Shown one piece after another: positions 1 through 5,694 of a DNA stretch of 10,827 nt. Made by a program: the position numbers and the translations under genes. Below the pieces are notes generated by a model, which saw only the letters and a list, made by a program, of their open reading frames with translations, did not search any database and had not been told where the DNA came from. The stretch covers positions 1 to 10,827 of the forward strand of contig CALDNG010000245.1 of NCBI GenBank assembly GCA_937915285.1, in the 5' to 3' direction. Numbering within the stretch: position 1 is the first letter of the stretch; each line of letters begins with the position of its first letter. Source of the DNA: an uncultured Desulfomonile sp. Lineage in GTDB: Bacteria > Desulfobacterota > Desulfomonilia > Desulfomonilales > Desulfomonilaceae.

Positions 1-1187
1 ATTACGATGGCTAGTTGCGACCAGTTCAGAAAATCGAACTGCGCTGGACCAAACAGGTATAGGACAGGAACCAGGGCAGCTGTGAGTATCCTTGCGCAGG
101 ACAAGGGGAGGATTGTCTGAAACTGAACGAATATCGCCAGCATACCGGCAACACCCAGGAACTGGACACTTACCAGGCTGTTCAAGATTTGTCCCAGGGC
201 TTTGAATCCATCGGTGGCCGCCAGAGCCCCGGCCGCCAGGAAACCGGCCGCCATCGCGCTTACCGGTAAAAGTATTATCCCCTCCAAAAGATCGTTCAGC
301 CTTATCCGGCAGACAACTACCATCAGAATGGCCCCGGCCACAAGCACAGACTGGACCGGCATCTTTCCAAGAGGCTGGAATATTGCGATTAACAAGGATA
401 CCACAAATATTACCAGGGCAAGGTATCCCTCGAGCGGGGCTTTTATCTCAGGCTCGATTGCTTCCTTCATATCAGCGGATTGTGGCGCTTCACGCAGTGA
501 GACATCGTTTGGATAGATCTTTTGACTTACCAGTTTCAGAAATAATGCCACCACCGCTGTTCCCAGCATTAGCGAAAAAGCCTGAGGGGCCCGTAATATT
601 CCATCTGAGGCGGTTGCAAAAAAGCTGCCCAAAAAACCTTCTGCAATCTGACCGACTCCGCCGATCGGTGAAGGGCCGCACGACCCCATGGCATTTCGTG
701 TGAACGCTCCAATGAGAACAATCAACTGTGACTTGGTTAGCAATCCCAGGCCACCCTCGAAACCGAATGTGAACAGCAGTGGTAATAGCGCTGCCGCCAG
801 TATGCGGCCACATGGGAGCGATGAAATAACCGGCAGATTGATAAGGATGACCAGCGTGCCTACAAGACCTATCGGGCTTCGACGCAAAAACTTCAGTAAA
901 ACTTTTAAAGCCTCAAAACCTCCTGAGGCTTTTAGTCCTCCGGCCAGAAACAGCCCTGTCAGCAAGGCCGTGATGGGGTGCAGAATGATTCCGCCAAGGA
1001 ATTCGTTGGGCATCAATAGTACGGCGTCAATCCCGTAGGCAACGTATTTGAAAACGGCTCCAACAATCAGGCAAAGGACTGTAGATATCACTAGCACGGT
1101 TTGTACAGGAGTACGAATGTAACCAAACAGGGTGGAAAGCATCAGGGCCAGAAAAATTCCTAAATTGATATATCCCAGGAACTCCAA
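1..1187 (-). CDS. Polytopic membrane protein with two homologous halves, putative transporter (3' end cut by window edge)
   Basis: About 395 residues are visible; the C-terminus lies beyond the left edge. The start is a TTG at 1187-1185, seven bases after AGGGAG (1200-1195); the codon just upstream in frame is a stop (1190-1188), so no earlier start exists. The protein is almost wholly hydrophobic, with one polar stretch at about residues 218-254 that divides it in two. The halves are related: residues 26-33 (TPVQTVLV) match 276-283 (MPVQSVLV), 61-142 match 298-380, and the signature Cys-x-Arg-Ile-Leu-x-Ala-Ala-Leu-x-Pro occurs at 126-136 and again near 373. The layout of two repeats around a polar linker is common in secondary transporters, so a transport role is inferred; the substrate is unknown and I cannot name the family. 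Residues 163-180 form a Gly/Pro-rich segment after repeat 1 that could line a pore. A weak terminator separates it from the upstream gene. Confidence 0.85.
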   Translation of the reverse strand, partial: MEFLGYINLGIFLALMLSTLFGYIRTPVQTVLVISTVLCLIVGAVFKYVAYGIDAVLLMPNEFLGGIILHPITALLTGLFLAGGLKASGGFEALKVLLKFLRRSPIGLVGTLVILINLPVISSLPCGRILAAALLPLLFTFGFEGGLGLLTKSQLIVLIGAFTRNAMGSCGPSPIGGVGQIAEGFLGSFFATASDGILRAPQAFSLMLGTAVVALFLKLVSQKIYPNDVSLREAPQSADMKEAIEPEIKAPLEGYLALVIFVVSLLIAIFQPLGKMPVQSVLVAGAILMVVVCRIRLNDLLEGIILLPVSAMAAGFLAAGALAATDGFKALGQILNSLVSVQFLGVAGMLAIFVQFQTILPLSCARILTAALVPVLYLFGPAQFDFLNWSQLAIV

Positions 1188-1194
1188 CTATTAT

Positions 1195-1200
1195 CTCCCT
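1195..1200 (-). promoter_or_regulatory. Ribosome binding site deciding a TTG start
   Basis: AGGGAG on the minus strand sits seven bases before the TTG at 1187. The first in-frame ATG is 15 codons further in (1142-1140) and I see no comparable site in front of it, so the TTG is the better start for the membrane protein. Confidence 0.7.
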
Positions 1201-1214
1201 TGTTCAAAGAAGCC

Positions 1215-1232
1215 AAAAAACAGGCCCTGTTT
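1215..1232 (-). terminator. Weak intrinsic terminator or attenuator
   Basis: Read on the minus strand, AAACAG and CTGTTT form a six-base-pair stem around a GGC loop, and the T-run continues for three more bases (six T in total). It lies 13 bases after the stop codon of the small CxxC protein and 27 bases before the TTG of the membrane protein. The stem is short and A/T-rich, so it may only partly reduce read-through. Confidence 0.35.
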
Positions 1233-1245
1233 CTTAACCCAAAAC

Positions 1246-1572
1246 CTACTTGCGCGCCAGGCTGCATGTGTCCTTCATTTTCTTGTGAAACCACGGCGTA
1301 TCTACTACATATCCTTCCGACGAATTATAAACTCTAACCTGGGTTCCTACCCCGAGACGACCCATGCATGCCACACATCCGTTTACACTTGCCGTCACTA
1401 CAGAGCCATCACTGAGCTTAACCTTTGCCATCAGAGATGGAGACATGAGGAATCCAAATTCAGAATCCTCAAAAGATATTATTTCTCCCCTCGCTGACCT
1501 CAAGGCCCGATAAACCTCAGCTATCAAAAACAGGCAGATCAAAAAAACAAGAGTGATGTGTTCTATGTCCAT
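1246..1572 (-). CDS. Small membrane-anchored protein with a CxxC motif, unknown function
   Basis: A 108-residue protein that I do not recognise as a named family. Residues 6-23 form one hydrophobic helix next to the N-terminus, followed by a basic stretch (YRALRSARG), which suggests a single anchor with the C-terminal domain on the cytoplasmic side. The rest is predicted beta-rich, with Gly-x-x-Val turns (residues 50-92) that look like a small barrel of SH3 or OB type; this fold is a guess. C66 and C69 form a CxxC pair (GCVACMG) on a turn, and a third cysteine, C103, lies near the C-terminus. The ATG lacks a clear Shine-Dalgarno sequence, but an in-frame TGA nine codons upstream limits the alternatives. 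It starts 46 bases after the NHL gene, suggesting co-transcription. Confidence 0.7.
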   Translation of the reverse strand: MDIEHITLVFLICLFLIAEVYRALRSARGEIISFEDSEFGFLMSPSLMAKVKLSDGSVVTASVNGCVACMGRLGVGTQVRVYNSSEGYVVDTPWFHKKMKDTCSLARK

Positions 1573-1618
1573 TTTTATTGTGGCTATGCGCAGTTTATTT
1601 CAAAACGGGAATTATAGG

Positions 1619-2542
1619 TCAAGGAACCTTGATCCTGCTCACTCTGCTGTTACCACTATCGGCAATGTACAGAAATCCATCCCTGACAACTACACCGGTC
1701 GGTCTTCTAAACTCCGCCTCGCCAGATCCCTCTTTTCCGATGACATTCAAAAGTTTTCCATCAAGGCTGAAATTCTGAAGCCTGTGGTTGCCGGTATCAG
1801 CAATCCAAACGGCGCCGTCTTTTGTTACGTACATTCCTTGAGGGAGGTTTAGTTGTCCAGGAGCGCTTCCTTCGGAACCGAAACTTCTCTTGAAAACGGT
1901 GTCAGGCCCGAAAAATTTTACCATCCCGTGTTTGCTGTCCAGCACGGCTATTTCGTCATCCGGGGTATATGAGCACGCAGTTGGCAATCTAAATTGATCG
2001 TTGGAGTCTCCGAGGTCTCCAATGACCGATAATAATTCAAAATTCAAATAAACCTGGATCCGGTGATTTCTGGTGTCCGCTACCAGCATCCGTTTTTTTT
2101 CATCAACATATATACCCTGCGGAGTGGAAAATGATCCGCCAATGCTTCCAATTGAGCCAACGGATCGCTTCACCTGGCCACCGGCTTCAAAGACCTGAAT
2201 TCGACCATTGTTCGAATCAACAACGTAAAGCAAACCGGTTTCATCGCAGGCAATCCCTTTGGGGAAGTTGAGCCTTCCTATGTGAGCGCCAGGCTTACCG
2301 AAGGAATCTGAGGGGGTTAATCCGCTGTCGAGTCTTACGATCCTGTATGCAGGAGGATCACTTACAAAAAGGTTCCCAGACGGGTCAAAAGCCAGGGAGA
2401 ACGGTGCTTTGAGGTTGTTGGAATCACTGGACAAAGGCGCGCCAGGGTTCGACGAAGCTCCGGTCAGTTTCGTAGCGCCCACGGCAATGGTGGAAGCTAC
2501 CCCGGCAACCCCCAGGGTTTTAATGAATTCACGCCTTTTCAT
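1619..2542 (-). CDS. Tat-exported six-bladed NHL-repeat beta-propeller protein
   Basis: A 307-residue protein starting at the ATG at 2542. It opens with a twin-arginine signal (MKRREFIKTLG, Arg-Arg at 3-4) and a hydrophobic segment to about residue 28, so it is predicted to be exported folded by the Tat pathway. The rest is six NHL repeats starting near residues 46, 93, 141, 187, 234 and 281, each about 47 residues with the pattern hydrophobic-Pro-x-Gly, then Leu/Val-Ala-Asp-x-x-Asn-x-Arg-Ile. Six repeats make a complete propeller, a fold used for binding proteins or small ligands and in a few lyases; nothing visible gives a catalytic role or cofactor. The frame stays open upstream to a TTG at 2617, but that TTG overlaps the candidate -10 box and would place 25 residues before the Tat motif, so I reject it. 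No strong Shine-Dalgarno is visible at either start. Confidence 0.85.
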   Translation of the reverse strand: MKRREFIKTLGVAGVASTIAVGATKLTGASSNPGAPLSSDSNNLKAPFSLAFDPSGNLFVSDPPAYRIVRLDSGLTPSDSFGKPGAHIGRLNFPKGIACDETGLLYVVDSNNGRIQVFEAGGQVKRSVGSIGSIGGSFSTPQGIYVDEKKRMLVADTRNHRIQVYLNFELLSVIGDLGDSNDQFRLPTACSYTPDDEIAVLDSKHGMVKFFGPDTVFKRSFGSEGSAPGQLNLPQGMYVTKDGAVWIADTGNHRLQNFSLDGKLLNVIGKEGSGEAEFRRPTGVVVRDGFLYIADSGNSRVSRIKVP

Positions 2543-2615
2543 TGAGCTATTTCTGCTCTCATGTTCAGCTTTGTGCATGGAATGGCGCAGTCTTTTAGGC
2601 TGGTCATTGATCGAC

Positions 2616-2644
2616 AATCTAATACCAAGTCAGTGGGTAGTCAA
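2616..2644 (-). promoter_or_regulatory. Candidate sigma-70 promoter for the NHL gene
   Basis: On the minus strand TTGACT (2644-2639, five of six consensus bases) is followed after exactly 17 bases by TAGATT (2621-2616, four of six). Transcription would begin near 2609, about 67 bases before the ATG at 2542. The rest of the 180-bp gap to the nitroreductase gene contains only an imperfect inverted repeat (2682-2710). Confidence 0.45.
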
Positions 2645-2722
2645 GACTATCTCTTGTCCGGAATTTGATAAATTTTTTCTCATTCAGTCCAGTCTTCCAC
2701 ATGGCTGAATCAAACAATTACA

Positions 2723-3388
2723 TCATGCAAATCTAAGTATTTCATCCAGGGGAGCCCTTTGGCTTCTGAAAAGACTGGCTTTGTCCGTGGGATGAGCATG
2801 TCCTATGGCTATACCAATCACGAGCTTTTTTGACTCTGGAACGCCAAGTGTCGATTTGACAATATCCGGGAAATGCATGGACGCGGCAAGGTATATTGTG
2901 CCCAAACCCTCTTTCATGGCCAGATAGCAGATAGTGGTTCCTATGGACCCGATATCCAAACAGGAATAGGGCTCGTTCATTTCACCATCTATGAAAAGGT
3001 ATATCACGCATGGAGCCCCAAAAAACCTATACATGTTTGTGTAATGCTGATTTCGGGCTTTCTTGTCATCACGCTCAATCCCCATATATGTGAACAGCTC
3101 TGTCCCGAGTCCCACATACCGCCGTTTATGAATGTCAGGAAAAGTGCCTGGTGTCTTGATGTCAGGACGTGGAGCCGTCCCTTTTTTGCCCTCCTCTTCA
3201 AACGCGTCAGCAAGCTGTTTGGCCTTGTCAGCATCCGCTATGACTATTTCCCACGGCTGGGTATTACCCCATGAGGGCGCCCATCGCGCGCATTCCACAA
3301 TTCTTCTTATGGTGTCTCTTGAAACCGGATCAGGCAAAAAAGACCTTATACTTCTTCGACTTAGAATTGATTCTTCCAAATTCATCAT
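2723..3388 (-). CDS. Nitroreductase-family FMN-dependent oxidoreductase
   Basis: A 221-residue protein of the nitroreductase superfamily, whose members bind FMN as dimers and reduce nitro groups, quinones, flavins or other electron-poor substrates with NAD(P)H. The N-terminus has the family's phosphate-binding pattern SRRSIRSF (10-17), then the Ala-Pro-Ser-Trp-Gly-Asn-x-Gln-Pro-Trp segment (37-46) that contacts the flavin. The C-terminal part keeps the KEGLGTIYLA motif (159-168) and ends in the usual IGxxIGHAHP-like strand (191-200) before an Arg-rich tail. Length is typical for a full single-domain enzyme. There are two adjacent ATG codons; GGAG lies four bases from the first and seven from the second (3385), so the second may be used. 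No iron-sulfur or BluB/CobT-like feature is present. The real substrate cannot be read from the sequence. Confidence 0.9.
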   Translation of the reverse strand: MMNLEESILSRRSIRSFLPDPVSRDTIRRIVECARWAPSWGNTQPWEIVIADADKAKQLADAFEEEGKKGTAPRPDIKTPGTFPDIHKRRYVGLGTELFTYMGIERDDKKARNQHYTNMYRFFGAPCVIYLFIDGEMNEPYSCLDIGSIGTTICYLAMKEGLGTIYLAASMHFPDIVKSTLGVPESKKLVIGIAIGHAHPTDKASLFRSQRAPLDEILRFA

Positions 3389-3544
3389 CTCTCTCCGATC
3401 TTAGAAAGTTATTAGCGTTTACACTATCATAAATTTTGCGATGCGAAAAACAGGTTCCAATCATTTACAAAAATGCGAAAATAATGTTAATTTAGACCGT
3501 TAATGTCTGAACAACAATTCACTGGAGTGAAGGAGGGACCTCAC
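3389..3544. promoter_or_regulatory. Divergent intergenic region with a spaced direct repeat
   Basis: This AT-rich 156-bp region must hold the promoters of the nitroreductase gene (leftward) and the fused acyl-CoA gene (rightward). ATGCGAAAA occurs twice in direct orientation, at 3441-3449 and 3473-3481, 32 bases apart, close to three helical turns, as expected of a site bound twice by one regulator. A TATGAT (minus, 3431-3426) could be a -10 box for the leftward gene, without a good -35. TTTACA (3464-3469) with TTAATT 17 bases later is a weak rightward candidate, and would be overlapped by the second repeat copy. Confidence 0.35.
3531..3537 (+). promoter_or_regulatory. Ribosome binding site deciding the start of the fused acyl-CoA gene
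   Basis: AGGAGGG lies seven bases before the ATG at 3545. The upstream in-frame ATG at 3503 has no such site and would place this strong site inside the coding region, so translation most likely begins at 3545. Confidence 0.8.
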
Positions 3545-5569
3545 ATGGCTTTTTCGTTCCGAGGACGCGCTATTAACAAGGTTGGTGTGATTGGGTCTGG
3601 TCAGATCGGTCCTGATATAGCCCTGCATTTTGTAAAGGTTTTGCATAATTACGGGGCACAGGTAGTGGTGGTCGACATATCTAAAGACGCCCTTGAAAAA
3701 GGCAAATCCAAACTGTTCAAGAAGGTCGACAAGGGTGGACAAACTGGGGCTTTCAAACCTGCCGAAGTTGAGGGAATGAAAAGCCACGTGGTGTTCACAG
3801 ACGATTATAGTCAGCTAAAAGGAGCTGATGTAATAGTCGAAGCAGCCACGGAGGATTTGCCTCTCAAGAGGAGAATCTTCAGACAGATAGAAGAACTTGT
3901 GGCCTCAGACGCCATCTTGACAAGCAACTCCTCTCATATAGAGCCTGAAAGGATATTCGCTGAACTGCAACATAAGAGCCGGTCTTTATGCACTCATTAC
4001 TTTTTCCCCGCTGAACGCAACCCGGCTATAGAAATTATACCTGGCAAAGATACGGATCCTGACATTCATGAATTTATGATGAGGTTTTACGAAACAATTG
4101 GCAAAATCCCTATCAAGGTCGGATCCCGTTACGGTTATGCGGTAGATCCAGTTTTTGAGGGGTTGCTACTGGCCTGCATTCAATGTGTTGACGGTGGCCT
4201 GGGCGACACAAAACAGGTTGATCAGGTTGCTTCCAAATGCCTCGGACTCACTGTCGGCCCGTTTACAGCTCACAACCTCACAGGTGGAAACCCGATAAGC
4301 GCCCACGGACTATCTGAAATGAATGAAATCCTGAACAAATGGTTCAGGGTTCCTGAACGGCTCAAAAAGATGGTGGAAACTGGTGGGAATTGGGAAGTTC
4401 CTTCACGCGGAGAGAAAATAGAAACCGATCCTGAGAAGGAAAAAACCATTACCGAAGAATTACTGGGCGCCTACTTCGCCATGGTGTGCGACATGCTGGA
4501 TTCAGAAATCATCACAACGAGTGATTTCGATCTTCTGATAAGTGTTGCTCTCGACATGAAGCCACCTTTCAGCTTCATGAATTCCATGGGTGTGGACAAG
4601 GCTCTGGCTCTTGTTGAATCGTTCAACAAGAAATACCCTGATATGCCTGTTTCGAGAACACTGAAGAATCAGGCTGCGTCCGGCAAGCCGTGGGAACTCC
4701 TGGATGTGCTGTTCAGAAAACAGGGAGATGTAGGAATTATAACCATCAGAAGACCTAAGGCGCTCAATGCCCTTAATTCTAAGGTCTTTCATGAGATCAA
4801 AGGTTACTGTGACATAATCAAAAATGATCCTGGCATTAAGGCCGCAGTAATAACCGGTTTCGGAAACAAGGCTTTTGTGGCTGGCGCAGATATAAAGGAG
4901 ATGGCAGGGCTCAGCGAACCTTCCCAGGCTGAGACTTTTGCGCGTAAGGGCCAGATAGCCACATCAGAATTTGAAGAACTTGGCAAACCCATAGTCGCGG
5001 CCGTTAATGGTTTCATGCTCGGCGGTGGATGTGAGTTGGCAATGTGCTGCACTGCAAGGGTTTCACTGAATGGATTGAAATTCTTTGCTGGTCAGCCGGA
5101 GGTCAATCTCGGACTAATCCCCGGAATGGGAGGAACTCAGAGACTTCCACGCTTGATCGGTTTTGAAAAATCTTCAGAGATGATCAGGACGGCTAATCCT
5201 ATATCGAGCGCTCAAGCTTTGGAATATGGGCTGGTGAATGAACTAGTTGATGGGGACGTATTGCCACGCTCCATCGAGCTGGCACGTGAACTGGCAGAAG
5301 GAAAAACAAAGGTAAAGTCGATTGAAAAAGGACCGGTTGCCGGTGCGCCTGATTCCCTTCCTGATGTCAACATTGGTCATCTCTCCAGAGCGCTGGACAA
5401 ACTGGTCGTTGACGCCATTGTCCAAGGGGCCAAAATGACGCTGGAGGATGGCCTAAAACATGAAGCCTATCTTTTTGGCCAGTGCTGGACCAAGAAAGAC
5501 AACAGAATCGGACTTCAGAACTTTATTGAGAAAGGCGCAAAATCAAAAGCGGAATTCATTCATGAATAG
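3545..5569 (+). CDS. Fused 3-hydroxyacyl-CoA dehydrogenase / enoyl-CoA hydratase
   Basis: A 674-residue, presumably cytoplasmic enzyme predicted to catalyse two consecutive beta-oxidation steps: hydration of an enoyl-CoA and NAD-dependent oxidation of the 3-hydroxyacyl-CoA (or the reverse). The Rossmann domain comes first: GxGxxG at 17-22, then an acidic residue after the second strand (VVVVDIS) favouring NAD. The His-Glu pair is present as H151 and E163, twelve residues apart as in known dehydrogenases. The helical dimerisation domain follows to about 375. The crotonase domain starts near 381 with AGADI near 446, oxyanion-hole glycines 493-495, and both catalytic glutamates (E497, E519, the latter in GQPEVNLG). 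This order is the reverse of FadB. Oddities: Asp stands where GFIVNR has Asn (YAVDPVF), and the usual GPFxLxDxxG motif is GPFTAHNLTGG. It stands alone, followed by a terminator; no thiolase or acyl-CoA dehydrogenase adjoins it. Confidence 0.9.
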   Translation: MAFSFRGRAINKVGVIGSGQIGPDIALHFVKVLHNYGAQVVVVDISKDALEKGKSKLFKKVDKGGQTGAFKPAEVEGMKSHVVFTDDYSQLKGADVIVEAATEDLPLKRRIFRQIEELVASDAILTSNSSHIEPERIFAELQHKSRSLCTHYFFPAERNPAIEIIPGKDTDPDIHEFMMRFYETIGKIPIKVGSRYGYAVDPVFEGLLLACIQCVDGGLGDTKQVDQVASKCLGLTVGPFTAHNLTGGNPISAHGLSEMNEILNKWFRVPERLKKMVETGGNWEVPSRGEKIETDPEKEKTITEELLGAYFAMVCDMLDSEIITTSDFDLLISVALDMKPPFSFMNSMGVDKALALVESFNKKYPDMPVSRTLKNQAASGKPWELLDVLFRKQGDVGIITIRRPKALNALNSKVFHEIKGYCDIIKNDPGIKAAVITGFGNKAFVAGADIKEMAGLSEPSQAETFARKGQIATSEFEELGKPIVAAVNGFMLGGGCELAMCCTARVSLNGLKFFAGQPEVNLGLIPGMGGTQRLPRLIGFEKSSEMIRTANPISSAQALEYGLVNELVDGDVLPRSIELARELAEGKTKVKSIEKGPVAGAPDSLPDVNIGHLSRALDKLVVDAIVQGAKMTLEDGLKHEAYLFGQCWTKKDNRIGLQNFIEKGAKSKAEFIHE

Positions 5570-5593
5570 TTAACGCGGGTTTGTGCGCGTTAA
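5570..5593 (+). other. Perfect 8-bp inverted repeat directly after the stop codon
   Basis: TTAACGCG (5570-5577) and CGCGTTAA (5586-5593) can pair around an eight-base loop. The stem begins on the base after the TAG of the fused gene. It may shield the mRNA 3' end or act as a DNA-protein site; no T-run follows it, so it is not itself a good terminator. Confidence 0.5.
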
Positions 5594-5603
5594 ATTTGGA
5601 TCC

Positions 5604-5638
5604 AAATGGGAGCACGGTTTTTCCGGGGCTCCCATTTT
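5604..5638 (+). terminator. Intrinsic terminator after the fused acyl-CoA gene
   Basis: AAATGGGAGC (5604-5613) pairs perfectly with GCTCCCATTT (5628-5637), a ten-base-pair stem with a 14-base loop, ending in a four-T run and a further T-rich stretch. It would end transcription before tilS. The A-rich left flank means it could also act weakly in the other direction, though no converging gene is present. Confidence 0.7.
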
Positions 5639-5656
5639 AACTTTCCCACTCATAAG

Positions 5657-5685
5657 TTGTTTAACTTTTCCCCGTTTCGTCTTAT
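5657..5685 (+). promoter_or_regulatory. Candidate promoter close to the tilS start codon
   Basis: TTGTTT (5657-5662) and TCTTAT (5680-5685, four of six consensus bases) are 17 bases apart. A start point six to eight bases further on would fall at about 5691-5694, right beside the ATG at 5695. No Shine-Dalgarno sequence precedes this ATG, which fits a leaderless transcript. Confidence 0.3.
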
Positions 5686-5694
5686 CCTACCGTC

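Noticed and set aside
202..1038. Plus-strand open frames opposite the large membrane protein
   Set aside because: The minus-strand frame is open throughout, strongly hydrophobic and internally repeated, with a good ribosome binding site. The plus-strand frames are short, Arg/Pro-rich and overlap each other, as expected of shadows.
2543..2617. A 25-residue N-terminal extension of the NHL protein from a TTG at 2617
   Set aside because: The TTG overlaps the candidate -10 box, has no ribosome binding site, and would displace the twin-arginine motif from its usual N-terminal position.
2682..2710. Imperfect inverted repeat (ATTCAG...CTGAAT) after the nitroreductase gene, considered as a terminator
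   Set aside because: On the minus strand it is followed by an A-run rather than T, and the stem has only six clean pairs before a bulge.
3503..3544. Upstream ATG for the fused acyl-CoA gene
   Set aside because: It lacks a ribosome binding site, and AGGAGGG lies inside the extra 14 codons, ideally placed for the ATG at 3545.
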